NCBI RefSeq assembly: GCF_041381155.1
Contig: NC_091139.1
Location: 6,882,383 to 6,946,382, forward strand
Source: Argopecten irradians
Taxonomy: Eukaryota > Mollusca > Bivalvia > Pectinida > Pectinidae
Reading direction: 5' to 3'
DNA: 64,000 nucleotides
The notes beneath the pieces were generated by a model, which saw nothing but the letters and a program-made list of their open reading frames with translations, was not told the origin of the DNA and searched no databases. This document shows, piece after piece, positions 1 through 23,862 of this stretch. How positions within the stretch are numbered: position 1 is the stretch's first letter; each line of letters begins with the position of its first letter. Made by a program: the position numbers and the translations under genes.

Positions 1-390
1 TTAACGTCCTATTAACAGCCAGGGCAGCCTTCCATGTATGCGGTGTGTTGCGTGTATGAAGTGCGGCTGTGTGTGGGAGACTGCAGTATATTCATGTTCT
101 GTCTTCTTGTATACTGAAACTATTGCCCTTTTCATAGTGCTATATCACTAAAGTATGCTGTCGAAGATACCGAGCAACACACCCCACCTACTCACATTTT
201 TCTGACGAACCAGTCGTCCCCTCTCTTAATGCTGAGCGCTAAGCAGAAGCAGAAACGAACACCTTTATAGACTTTGGTGTGTCTCGGCCAGGAGACAGAA
301 CGTAGAGCTTACCTCAAAGGGCATGCGCTCAACAGAAGGCCAAAAGTGAGACCATGGCAAGGGAGACGTTAGGAAGAAGAAGGCTTTTGA
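1..390 (-). repeat. SINE-like dispersed repeat, minus orientation
   Basis: The + strand begins with ttaacgtcctattaacagcc; read on the minus strand this is a ...CTGGCTGTTAATAGGACG tail. The far end (about 290-390) resembles a degenerate tRNA-like head in minus orientation. A diverged copy lies at 23180-23690, a short fragment near 26240-26340, and the SINE at 29600-29812 has a similar tail. I infer a SINE or SINE-like family; the left edge may be cut by the window start. Confidence 0.5.
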
Positions 391-1195
391 AAAAGAACAA
401 GTACAATGTACTTCGAAACCGCATAGAATATTTGAAACGGCGACTTTATTTTTAAAATAGCACGATCTGAATATTCCATGTCATTTTGCAATATCGAATA
501 TATGTTTGATGTTTTGTTGTTGTTTCGTTGCTATCCCCAACCCCAAATACAGCTCGGATCTTACCTACATTTGCTTAATTGCTCGCTGTTTTCACGAATT
601 ACTGTTTTGGATTTCAATACTTATCACGGTTGATGTATTAGATGAAAGATAAATACATGTAAAGTACGGACAATGTAACTAACGGATTACAATCTCCTGA
701 TGGAGTTGCCAGCTTAATTACCAACATTTCCGTCCTATCATATTTGATATAAAATGTAAGCGCCTGACATGTACAGTCAGTTGCCATAATACAGTACTCA
801 AGTGAACATGTTGCTAAATATTATAAGTAATTTTATATTTTTTTATAGTTATTCTTAAAGTCATTTTGCCTTCAACCCTAACAAGATTTTATAAATCGAT
901 TAAGAACCATTTTTGTCACCAAACATTGTTTGGATATAATCGTTCACAGATCGGACATATTGCAATGGAAGGAGAATTTTTGTATTATTTGAACTAACTT
1001 TTATTTTGTCAACTTAATGTTTTGTTTGCGTTTGCAATCGAAATGAGTTTTTGAAAATGTAAAACTACTAAGAATATGTTGTAAAAAATAACTGCATACT
1101 GTATTGTTAAAAAGGTTCTCATGTTCCTGTTACTAACTCTTACTATAAAATAAAATTCAATGAAAATGAATGTTGTCATAGTATTTTGTATTTTG
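391..1195. other. AT-rich stretch, probably intron of the SLC35B3-like gene
   Basis: No convincing exon, tRNA or structured repeat was seen. The preceding SLC35B3 exon (the segment before the YGY motif) is not visible here, so it probably lies left of the window and this is intron. Confidence 0.4.
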
Positions 1196-1352
1196 TGGAT
1201 GGACTGATGAATATACCTAAAATAGAAAATACCAGATTTGAAAAATTACTAAAAAAAATCGGGATAATAAATACTACTTAATAAATATCCCGATTTTTAA
1301 ATAAATATCCCGATTTTTAAATTAATTTTCCAAATCTTGTATTTTCCATCCA
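1196..1352. repeat. Inverted repeat (small MITE/foldback)
   Basis: Outer arms pair gtggatgga with tccatccac. Inner arms pair aaaatcgggata with tatcccgattttt, and the tatcccgattttt segment occurs twice in tandem on the right. This is the structure of a non-autonomous DNA transposon or foldback; no coding capacity is seen. Confidence 0.5.
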
Positions 1353-1965
1353 CCAAACACCGCGATAAAAAGTTACTTTACATTATATATAACCATCGTA
1401 TGATTTCATTATTTCACCGAGTCGTTTTTATTCTGTTTACAGATGTTTTATTCCTGTTCTATAGGATTTCTCGGTCTTTTGGTTTCCTTGGTACTTTCAA
1501 GAACCTTCGAACCAGCCTTCAGGTTTTGTAATAAGGTAAGCGATAGTTGAAAGTATATGTTATCGACCTTCTGAGCCGTTATTGTCATTTACAAAACTAT
1601 GTGACTGTGACCTATTTATGAAGTAGAATATGTATCCTTATTATTTTTTCATATATCAATTCATAATAAGTAAGAAAACAAAGTAATTTAAAAGAAAAAT
1701 CATTTGATTTCGTCAAATTGGACCCATCAGGGATTAACCTACCTGTTAAGCCCGTACATGACTCAAAATGGTCTCCGACCACACCTGATAGTCTAGGCCA
1801 TATAAATGGCAAAAATAACCTTACCCCCACATATATCGATGACCACAAGAGTGCCAAAATTGATATCCCTTCCTTTGAGCATATTGAATAATTGTTTTGG
1901 AATTGGGTTTTATTCCATATATAATATCATCAAATATTTTATATAAACAAAAAAAAAGACATTTA

Positions 1966-2989
1966 AACAAGAGGCCCAGAGGGCCTGTATCGCTCACCTG
2001 GTTTGTAATGCCAAGTTATGTTCTGAATACAGGTTCATTGTTAAAATTCATGCAGAACTCTATGACTAGTAGCGATTCAAACGATTTACCTCTATTCCCC
2101 TATTGGGCTCTGCACCTCCTGCCCCTGAGGGGTCAGAGCTTTTCCCACAATATTGGGCTCATCACTCTGCCTGGAGGGGTCAAGAAAATTCTAATATTCT
2201 CTGGTTTCATCAATTAACGTTTACCAGTGCCCGTCAAACTCTGTCCCTTCCCCACGGATATTTCTGGCCAAAATTGTTACATTCCTCAGAATCTATGACC
2301 AGTAGCATTTAAACGATACATTTCTATTGGCCCGCCCCTCCTTGGGTCAGACCAAATAACAAAGTTCCTTCCCCAAGTATCTTGGCCAAATTTGATTACA
2401 TTCCATGAAGAATTCTATCACTGGTAGCGATTTAAAGGATTTACCTCCATTTCCCCTAATGGGCTCTGCCCCTCCTGCCCCCGGGCGGTCAGAGCCAAAA
2501 TTTATACAAACCCGGTTTCCCTTCCCCCATGGATGTTCCTGGCCAAAATTGGTTACATTTCATGCCGAATTCTATGACAAGTAGCGATTTGAAAAAAAAA
2601 AAACTCTATTTCTTCTATTTAGCCCCTCCCTTCCTGCTACCGGGGGGTAGAGTCAGAGCAAAAAAATATGCAAACTATGTTCCCCTTCCTCCAAGGATAT
2701 TTCTGACCAAATTTGGTGACATTTCATGCAGAACTCTATGACTAGTAGCGATTTAAAGGATTTACCTCTATTTCCCCTATTGGGCCCCGCCCCTCCTGCC
2801 CCCGGGGGTCAGAGCCAAAATCTATTCAAGCTCTATTCCTCTTCCCCCAAGGATATTTCTGGACAAATTTGACAAGTAGCGATTTAAAGAAAATGTTGAC
2901 GGACTGACGGAACACGAACGGACGGACGGACGACGGACGCCGCGCCATGACATAAGTTCACCGGCCCTTCAGGCAATGTGAGCTAAAAA
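1966..2989 (+). mobile_element. Pearl-like non-autonomous element with about 160-bp core repeats
   Basis: It starts with aacaagaggcccagagggcc, whose AGGCCC/GGGCCT forms a hairpin, followed by cgctcacctgg. It ends with a hairpin around ggcccttcaggc followed by gtgagctaaaa, so GCTCAC at the left pairs with GTGAGC at the right. The core is about five diverged units of roughly 160 bp sharing ctatgactagtagcgattt and gcccctcctgccc. A short GGAC/ACGG-type microsatellite precedes the right end. Left end, core repeats, ACGG tract and right end match the published bivalve pearl elements, which resemble Helitron/Helentron non-autonomous elements. The family name is from memory. Confidence 0.6.
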
Positions 2990-3038
2990 GGAAAACGCAG
3001 TATAAATATTTATAAAACACTTTGATAATCATTTCTAG

Positions 3039-4410
3039 CACATGGTCGAGACTTACGGTTACACAATAATGTCATCTGTGTTTGGCTTACTGGGAACAAA
3101 CGTCTTACAGACCTTGATGAAATCTCACGGTTCATTAGTTGGCGTAACAGGTAAGGATTTTCACATTTTCACATTGAAGGTCGTAAGTATTGAATATAAT
3201 TAGAGTGGTTTACAGACAAAATGTCCTGAATACATTCAGATCAATCTTGGGTCATTTTCACGTGAATTTCAGAGCTTTTCAGGCTTTTTCATGTTAATTT
3301 GACGTTTTTAGGCCAAGTTGACGTTAAGACATTTTGCCTATATAGATTTGTTGAATTGTTTTATTACAAACTTTAAGTGTATATTCTCTGAATACAGGTC
3401 AGTGTTGTATCCATTACATTCACCATTTCGTATTTTATAAGTAAGACATTAGATAAGGAAGTTTTGACGAGTAAATGTTTTAAAGGGGTAACGTCAATAT
3501 ACAATGTGACATGAATATCAATGAACATCATCAGCATATTCTATTATTTTCTATGAAATAACGTATAAGGTTACATAACTGCATCAAACTGTTTCAAATA
3601 TAAATTGATTTCAATGCTAAAACAATATTATTTTGAACGTGTAACATACAAGTACATGTAATTTATCAATTCGATATTAGACGAACAAATTAATTCTTTG
3701 ACAGTAAAGCCACATGCATATAGCTAGTACTAGTAAGTCTGAAATTTGTTAGTATTTATTTCATAAAAAATATCCTTTGTTAGTACATATTGCAAAAGTA
3801 CCATGGATCATTTTAAACTCACCATTAATTTAACATTTCAACTAGTACCTTCCGTAAAAGGAACTGATAATGCTGAACAAAAGATGATAACTATCAATGT
3901 AGCATACTGCTGACATAATACACTGTACATGTTTTATTTCAATTTCTATTTCAGTGACACTGCTAAGAAAAGCTCTTTCCATTGCTTTATCGTTCATAGT
4001 ATTTCCCAAGCCATTTGTGTATCAGTGAGTATGAATATATTATAGATGATATTATTGGTTCCCCTGATCCTAGTTAACTCGCTATGTATATTCTCTAATA
4101 TTCACCAATTGCTACAATATCACAGTCAAAATATGTATTTAACGCCTCGTCATTTACAAACATTTCTGGAAAAAAGATTAAAAATATTACAATTAAGACA
4201 TGCTTAGTAGTGATTGGTGAAGTAAAAGCTCAAAGTAGTTAAAGTCAAGTTTCTGACTTTTGGAGTTATTAGTGGATACTTTTTTTAAATTCTCTATTTT
4301 TCTCTTTCAGGTATATTTGGTCTGCTTTACTATTTTTCGCTGGTTTTATTTTTAATATTTACACACGTCAAAGAAAAATCGTTCCGAAAAATATAAATGT
4401 GCAATCATGA
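3039..4410 (+). CDS. SLC35B3: SLC35B3-like PAPS transporter, last three exons (partial)
   Basis: Exons are 3039-3150, 3955-4024 and 4311-4410 (stop TGA 4408-4410), all with AG/GT borders and consistent phases. The spliced peptide is about 93 residues and contains TYGYTIMSSVFGLLGT, SLVGVTVTLLRKALSIALSF, FPKPFVYQYIWS and a final hydrophobic segment before a basic tail. This matches the C-terminus of nucleotide-sugar transporter family 35B, closest to SLC35B3 (PAPST2; the human protein has TVTTGRKAMTIVLSF and AKPFTFQYVWSG). SLC35B3 moves the sulfate donor PAPS into the Golgi for sulfation. Two to three of the ten expected membrane helices are visible; earlier exons must lie left of the window. 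SLC35B2 or B4 is less likely because the KPF-QY-W block fits B3 better. Confidence 0.8.
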
Positions 4411-4465
4411 AAAGAAACCAAACTTACGCCATGTTGTCGATTTGATGTCATTTTTTAAGTTATGA

Positions 4466-4471
4466 AATAAA
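4466..4471 (+). terminator. Poly(A) signal AATAAA of the SLC35B3-like gene
   Basis: AATAAA lies 55 bp after the stop codon, a plausible distance for a short 3' UTR. No other evidence of cleavage is available. Confidence 0.5.
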
Positions 4472-4752
4472 TCAGGAGATATACATCGATAATTTTACAA
4501 TTTTGTACTAAACAAATATGTGTTGTTATGCATTTAAAAATTTAAAAACTTAACTAGGCTGGTGTTTTATGTATCAAGTTTTGAAAAACTCTTCGATTGT
4601 TAAATGTTGTTGCATGCATTAAATATCTTGAAATAGGAATATCTTACAGTAATTCGCCTGCAGGGTTATACTTTTTAATGTCAACTGAACAACTTCCTCG
4701 GATATTGATATACGCTACTTTTCTATTATGGCCTTTTCCAGAGGAAAATGTT

Positions 4753-4833
4753 CTTTTATAGTGTTGTCTGGCGAGGTATAGTCCCAAAGTCGAAGACGAG
4801 GGGACTATACCTCTCCAGACAACACTATAAGAG
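4753..4833. repeat. Inverted repeat, arms about 33 bp
   Basis: The left arm cttttatagtgttgtctggc...tatagtccc pairs with ggggactatacc...gacaacactataagag after a spacer of about 15 bases; only a few positions mismatch. Related tatagtctc words recur at 4965-4975 and in the hairpin at 21057-21141. Probably the core of a palindromic MITE. Confidence 0.6.
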
Positions 4834-6494
4834 AACTGTTCCCGAGGGAAAGGGGGTACAATGTACTAGATTTAGTACGTCACATGACATTCACTATGAC
4901 GTCATGTATTTGGTCGCGTGCTCATTCCCGTGGAAAACACTTTGGTACAGTTCCCGTAGTCAGGTATAGTCTCCCGTAGTCAAGAAGACATGGAACTTTC
5001 GCAAAATAGACCATGACTGTTATCTAATCGCATTCCTAGTAATTATCGTGTGCTGTACTAAATGTGTTTTAAGGACTTTATGTACTACCATGTAAAGAGT
5101 TCACAGTGAGCGCGTGATAATTTTTCAATAACACTTCTTTTTTTAAGCACATCCTAAACCGTTGGTTAATAAAGGTAAACTAGTAAATTGTTATGTCGGA
5201 AACACATAAATGCCCAAGTCACCACAAAATATGTAGTTAGGAAATGACGCGATAGGACGCATCCGTAGGAACCCTGATCGTAGGTTGATTATTTTTATCT
5301 ACTCCCCATTCGTTGCGAAGCATAATTACAGAATACGCCGATAATCAACATGAACAATATTCTTTATACTTAATGAATTTAGCTTATCCATGATTTTGAG
5401 AGCCAACCCCGCGAACAATATTCTGTATACTAAATTGAATGAATTAAGCTTAACCACGATAATGATGCTGATACCCAACTCCAAGAACAATATTCTTTAG
5501 GATGACCAAAATGAGAATTTTTAAATTGAAAATGGATTAACGACAACTGATATACCATTAGGTACATGCACATTAAATAGAAAGACTAATACATATAATT
5601 CAATCATTCCGTAACTTTTAGGTTTTTACATTTCCATTTCAAAACCGAATCAATCTGTACGTGTAAATTACTCAAATCTATGATACTAAGTCTGTTAATT
5701 TTCAAATGAAAGCTTCTAAGAAAACCAAACTTAGAATAATCAACAAATAATATTTATTTTGAAATTCATTTCACATCTACATGTAGTTCACTTTGATATC
5801 GTAATCTCAGACTGACCAGTACAACTGGCTGATGGAATGTATACACGGTGGGACGAATGTACTCTGGATATATATCCAAGTTACACATTTCACTTCTAGT
5901 ACAGGAAATATGGCGATAAGCACTTAAAGCGTAGCGAAATCATAGACACGATTTTAAATACATTAAAAAAATTCAATGTAGAACATAATGTACATGTATA
6001 TTATCATATCCGTCATGCTAGATTAAACACAGCACAAGATGATGGACATACTAACATAAATAAAGAAAATTGTCTTCTTATATATATGTTTAGATAATAT
6101 TATGTACTAGTCTATTTACTCGAGAGTGAAATATATTTGACATAGCCAAAAATTGAGGACAAAACAAAATTTTTCAACACGACAATTCAACCTGTATGGT
6201 ATACAATTATATAATTATGAAGGAACAAAAAATGAGTATTAAATCATTTCATTCTGTTATGATGTAGATGATATAATTTTTTTATAGAAAAATATAATTT
6301 TTATACAATCCTTGTACACATCAATATCACATTTGTAAATAGATGATTTACAATTTCTGAACTTGATAATAAGTAGTTGAAAACATCAACAGCAGTGCAG
6401 ACAGAATGTGGAGTTCACTAAGAAAGAGAAAGCCGATGAATGTCTCATTCTCAATATATTTAAGGATTATATTGCGATTAGTGTTATTAGTGCT
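4834..6494. other. Intergenic region between the SLC35B3-like gene and the protease 3' end
   Basis: The two genes converge here. I see no exon. A short tandem repeat at 5352-5500 and AT-rich sequence fill it; TTTATT (AATAAA on the minus strand) near 5753 could serve the protease but is far from its stop. Confidence 0.4.
5352..5500. repeat. Degenerate tandem repeat, about 61-72 bp period
   Basis: The word gaacaatattct recurs near 5352, 5413 and 5485, each with similar flanks (aatgaatt.agctta..ca, gccaaccc). Two and a half diverged units. Confidence 0.5.
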
Positions 6495-6668
6495 ATTCTG
6501 TTTTTCACATATTACAGAGTAATCTCCCTTGTGGGTAGGCATTCATTACGACGTCATTATTTTGAGAGCGTCGTTTTCTCTGATAAGTATGCGGTTACGT
6601 ACGCAAATACATGACGTCAAAGTCAATATATACCCACAGATAATTTTGTAATATGCAAATACAGAATG
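6495..6668. mobile_element. Palindromic MITE, 'ATATTACAGAG' family, copy 1
   Basis: Terminal inverted repeats: ttctg...catattacagag at the left and taattttgtaatatgcaaat.cagaa at the right. The interior is rich in TGACGTCA-like words. Other copies lie at 23312, 30846, 37631, 50415 and 51406. This copy sits just downstream of the protease stop codon and may lie in its 3' UTR. Confidence 0.65.
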
Positions 6669-6745
6669 TTTTTTATAAACTCTTCTTAAGTGTTTAGTAT
6701 GCTAGCTCTTATAGAATCGCACGAAAGGCTGTGGTATGTTGGTTT

Positions 6746-19464
<12,719 letters not shown>

Positions 19465-19482
19465 CTTGACTATGAAGGAAAA

Positions 19483-19515
19483 TCACATGACTTTCAATGT
19501 GAGAGTCACGTGATC
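19483..19515 (-). promoter_or_regulatory. Two E-boxes just upstream of the protease ATG, one CLEAR-like
   Basis: GTCACGTGATC at 19505-19515 closely matches the CLEAR consensus GTCACGTGAC bound by MiT/TFE (TFEB) factors, which control lysosomal genes. TCACATGA at 19483-19490 is a second MiT-type E-box (TCATGTGA on the other strand). They lie 19-51 bp upstream of the protease start codon. Regulation by TFEB is an inference from motif and gene class. Confidence 0.4.
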
Positions 19516-20137
19516 TGGGCTCAAAGTGTACTTTCGGTTTGTCAAGTGATCATGACTATACATACACCGTCTAGATCTGTTACTTTTCTAGTACACATAT
19601 GCATCATGTGAAGCATATGCATCATGTGAAGGCAATACATGACTTGTGTGAATACAGAATTTTATTAAAAATCAAATTATTTGTGTCAATTACCCAAGTC
19701 ATCTCTGTTTATGTCTATTGAAAGAACTATACAGATCATGCGATTTTCAAACTCTGGTTAAGTTTTAAGTTTGACCGCGCCCCTTGTCCAAAATCTAGAA
19801 CTTCATCTCTTCGTCTAAAGCTGTGTTTCCAAAAGAAGTTAATCTGGTATATACCACTGGGTATTTTGTTGAGTAATTTTGATCACAGCCTTAATCCAAG
19901 TTACAGTCCGCTAAACCTCCCTGTATTATTAGTTACAAAGTTGTCTAACATATATATATATAAATAAAAAAGAACAATGTCCATGTGATGGTTTCCATAT
20001 ACATAAAAAAACACAACTATAAAACAGTTTTTTTTTAAAACTGTTCTCTTCATCACAAGTAATTAGATAAATAAAAAAAGAACAATGTCCATGTGATGGT
20101 TTCCATATACATAAAAAAACACAACTATAAAACAGTT

Positions 20138-20192
<55 letters not shown>

Positions 20193-21056
20193 ATATCAGA
20201 TATATAATAAGGAATAACAATAATAATGATAATAATAGATAAATAGAAAAAAATGAAAAAAGGCTAATAATATAGGCAGGTTTAGAGGACTACAGTTCAT
20301 AATACACATTTACCCTATATCGTTTATATACATGTATCCGGTCTTATATCGTTTAAAGACGCATTATAAAATTTATTTTTATGAGGTATTTTACATAATT
20401 TTCTCCATAATATATACATCTACGTATATGTAGACTACGTACTGTATATGAAATGTTTAATATAAAGACATAAGAAATATATAAAAAAAACATCTTTTTC
20501 TGTATTTCAAGAACAAATTGAAAATATACTATAAACTTTTTGAAATACCATTGTTGCAACAAATAAAAAAATTACCACTCTCTGAGTATAAAGTATATTT
20601 TGAATAAAGATATGAAACGTGTTTTAAGAAGAAAAAAAAGAAAAAAAATCAGCAGTTTATACTATATTTAATTCAATTTTGCTTATAACGAAGATTTTCA
20701 TTGGCTTAAAAATTTACTTAAAGTTCATAAAGGAAAAAATGGCGTCGCCATTTGAAACGTCGCTTTGGATTGGCTGAAATAAGGGCGTAATGCTTTATAT
20801 GTAGATAAAAATGAATTTTGAGTATTAAAGAGATTATCTTCAGTAAAATTGAACTAAAGGATTAACTTGAATATTTTTTTTCTCATTTCGTGGAGATATA
20901 ACACAAAAATCTTAGTGTACTCTCATCATATTTATTTACTAATACACTAATTTTTTGTATTATATCCCCATTACATAAAAAATCTATTCAAGCTAATCCT
21001 AGATAATAGGTAAGTGCATATGAAGCCTCGTTGGCGGAAGTCCCGTTAAGGTAGAT
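19516..21056. other. Intergenic region between divergent genes
   Basis: No gene is seen between the protease start and the probable 5' end of the oxidase gene. It holds a direct duplication and microsatellites (19961-20187) and AT-rich sequence. Confidence 0.4.
19961..20187. repeat. Direct duplication of about 70 bp plus TA and GA microsatellites
   Basis: aagaacaatgtccatgtgat and the following bases through aaaacagttt occur at 19961-20030 and again about 108 bp later. The second copy runs into a (TA)n tract and a (GA)n tract ending near 20187. Confidence 0.75.
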
Positions 21057-21141
21057 CACAGGGCCATGTATAGTCTCTATATGAAAAAATAGCCCAGAAA
21101 TATGGCTATTTTTTCATATAGAGACTATACATGGCCCTGTG
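21057..21141. repeat. Perfect 38-bp hairpin
   Basis: Left arm 21057-21094 (cacagggccatgtatagtct...) and right arm 21104-21141 are exact reverse complements across a 9-base loop (cagaaatat). Perfect pairing suggests a recent palindromic insertion; its tatagtctc core resembles the inverted repeat at 4753-4833. Confidence 0.85.
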
Positions 21142-21210
21142 GGTAGATGTACACATGCATGTAACTTTAATTTCTATGTATATCCCTATATATCATGGCT
21201 AAGAGGAAAC

Positions 21211-21212
<2 letters not shown>

Positions 21213-21300
<88 letters not shown>
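21213..21300. repeat. (AC)n microsatellite
   Basis: Nearly uninterrupted CA/AC dinucleotides with a single tc interruption near 21246. Confidence 0.95.
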
Positions 21301-21306
<6 letters not shown>

Positions 21307-21489
21307 TGAAAATAATTTCAAGTCTATGATTGAACACTATAGAAACAATACTCAGACATGAAAACAGTGCCACTGACACGTACACGAACACGTGTATGCG
21401 GGAACAAGCAGTGCAAATAGGACGAGGGCAGTTTGTGTGGGCTCCGTTTGTGTGACGTACGGTACAGACACACATGTGTAAACAAGCAA

Positions 21490-21549
21490 TGTGTGTGTTG
21501 TCAAGTTCGGTCATCTATCTGCGTCCTCATACTCACATAGTGTCAGAAG
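21490..21549 (+). other. Candidate 5' untranslated exon of the oxidase gene
   Basis: GTCAGAAG|GTAAGTTGG at 21549/21550 is a near-consensus 5' splice site, and the oxidase start codon at 23863 directly follows a 3' splice site (tgaatgttttag|ATG). An upstream non-coding exon is therefore needed, and this is the best donor I see between the genes. The exon start is not determined. Confidence 0.3.
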
Positions 21550-21890
21550 GTAAGTTGGATACATCTTATTAATATTAAGTGGTTGTGTGTACAAAACTTA
21601 ATTTAAACTCCAACTGAGTCAATTCTTGATCAGTTTGTAAAACGAAAGGGAATGGTTTTGATGAGTTGATGAGATCGAGATTCATGAACTATGTGTTATC
21701 ATACAAATGGGAAACCATAGTTATATTTGTCTTCAAACTTATACACCAAGAACAGCAGCTACGATATACATATATAATCCACTGTACACGAACTCCAAAT
21801 CTTGTATACATGATAATGCATAATGACATCTGACGTCACGTATGTATACATTTCGCACGTGAGCATGATAGCAAATTCATTGAGCACTAC

Positions 21891-22008
21891 GTATACATCG
21901 TCGGAGACCCGTGGGTAATCTTGATCGCAGTACGCTACGCTACACTTATCACTTACACTTATAAGTGTAGCGTAGTGAAGTGCGATCAACCGTGGGTCTC
22001 CGACGATG
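21891..22008. mobile_element. Palindromic MITE with 10-bp target duplication
   Basis: Arms of about 50 bp: catcgtcggagacccgtggg ...tagcgtagtg / ...cacccgtgggtctccgacgatg-type pairing. It is flanked by identical 10-bp direct repeats tgagcactac at 21881-21890 and 22009-22018. A 9-11 bp duplication is typical of Mutator-like elements, so a MULE-type MITE is likely. A related half-element lies at 33835-33885. Confidence 0.65.
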
Positions 22009-22018
22009 TGAGCACTAC

Positions 22019-23179
22019 AGTTTAAATAGACACTAATTCTTTTCCCCTTGTTTGCTTAACACATGAGTTACCTCAAAGCCGACCTCAATACTGTGAAGCT
22101 CTGTTTGCGAGTGAAAAGATAAAATCAAACATTTATGTGGCGGAAATAAGCACACTTAAAGTCGCCTTTATGATTTATTTTTCATTAAATTATATTTTTT
22201 GAAATTCTAGAATGCCTTTTAGAAAATGCATTATGTGGACCGCAAAGTTGAGTGGCCAAATTGATCAGGTCATCCGCCCCCGAACTTTCTTTTTCTACCA
22301 GGTCTTTTCTATCATGATAATGATAACATGAGTAAGCTTTATTTGATTAATTTTTTGCAAACTTTGAAAGAAAAAAGAGAAATGTACCCATCACTTTGTA
22401 CGGTGGCGTATTAGGGCCATAATATAAATTTTTGATCGAGAGCTCTACCGAAGGGTTATTTTTTGAATAGATATTAATAAAGTCATGATGCATGTTTTCG
22501 TCCGATATATGTACAACAGTCTCTTATTGAGTGCACACATTGCCATCACGAACACTGGTATGATAGCTTATCAGTGTCGTACTTATAATAGCGGAATCTA
22601 TATACCTGTATGCACTCTGACCGACAACCAGCAAGATCAGCAAAGTCGACTGCATTACAGACATGTTTAAATAAAGGGGTTACATAATCCAAATTCTTGT
22701 CTGAATTCAAATATTTAATATTTTGTCATATATCGATTCATATGAGTATCACACATAATCTTTTGTCTACATTATAATATTTGAAGACACAGAAGTTAAT
22801 TTCTGTTTGAACAAGGTCAAATCTATCCTGGTATCAGACGTTCGTAGTCGTACCAGTAAGTACATATCCATCTTCTGATTAATTTTCGTATTAAGATTCT
22901 ATTTTCACATTACTTCAAACGTGGTTAATTTATGCACTTTTGTCTTTTGTTTGCGTACTTCAAACAATAATGTTCTTGCCAATCAAATTTTTAATGAAAA
23001 TGTTATCCTCAGCTTTAGACAGATAGCAAGTGGTTATGGTTGCTAAGCCACAAACTCGTGTCGTCAACTCCATTAAAAGTTGGAGTACTTCATCACAAAA
23101 GAATGCGTATTCTTATCACTGCGATTCGTACAGAGTAAACACGGGCGTTAAACTTAATTGAAATAAGGAACCCTAAATC
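22019..23179. other. Probable 5' UTR intron of the oxidase gene
   Basis: No exon, conserved motif or clear repeat was recognised here. Confidence 0.3.
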
Positions 23180-23690
23180 ATGCTTGGCTAGTGTTTGCCT
23201 TTGCTTTAGGGTCCTCATTGTATGCTACGTGTGTGAGAGTGTAGAATGTGTTGGGAGATTGTAGCATATTTGCGTTCTGTCTCCTTGTAAATGTTGAAAT
23301 TCTCTCCAAGTTTATCCCGTCTTTGCATATTACAGAGGTAGCTCCCTTGCGGGTAGGTATCGATTGTTACGTCATTACTTTATGAGTCGAGTATGACGTT
23401 ACGCTTGCAAACACATGACTTCACAATCAATACCTACCCGCAAGGGCAGATAACTCTGTAATATGCAAATACAGAATAATACTATATAGCTAAAGCTCAA
23501 GATTCAAAAATACCAAACAGCACACTCCAGTGTTAAGATATATGACAACGGCCAAATCAGTCGTTTCACTCCCTTTGTATAGGTCGCTATAAGCAGAAGC
23601 AGGTAATGTTTAGACTATAGCGTGTTTTGATGAGCGCACAAAACCCAAAACCCCACAAGGAGAGCACACTCAAGACAAGGCCAAACATGA
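23180..23690 (-). repeat. Diverged SINE-like repeat, with a MITE inserted in it
   Basis: Segments such as tgttgggagattgtagcata, ttctgtctccttgtaaatg, agcagaagcagg and aaggccaaa match the repeat at 1-390 in the same order. The MITE at 23312-23479 interrupts it, so the SINE-like repeat is older. Confidence 0.5.
23312..23479. mobile_element. Palindromic MITE, 'ATATTACAGAG' family, copy 2
   Basis: ttatcccgtctttgcatatt(acagag) at the left pairs with (ctctgt)aatatgcaaatacagaataa at the right. The sub-terminal gtaggtatcgattg and caatcaatacctac also pair, giving arms of about 50 bp. Confidence 0.75.
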
Positions 23691-23862
23691 GGTGGTATCA
23701 AAAATGACACTAGATAAGATTCATAATTTATACGCCTCTATGATAACCTTGCAATGGGATCATGGGTAAAGCCATATCTGCAATCTGCTTCCTACTTCTT
23801 ACAATGTAATGTCTCCCTTGAATGACATTCTAGATTTTTTTCTGTGAATTTGAATGTTTTAG

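Noticed and set aside
21167-21514. 115-codon minus frame with a V-C repeat
   Set aside because: Spans the AC microsatellite; the remaining residues match nothing and there is no splice context.
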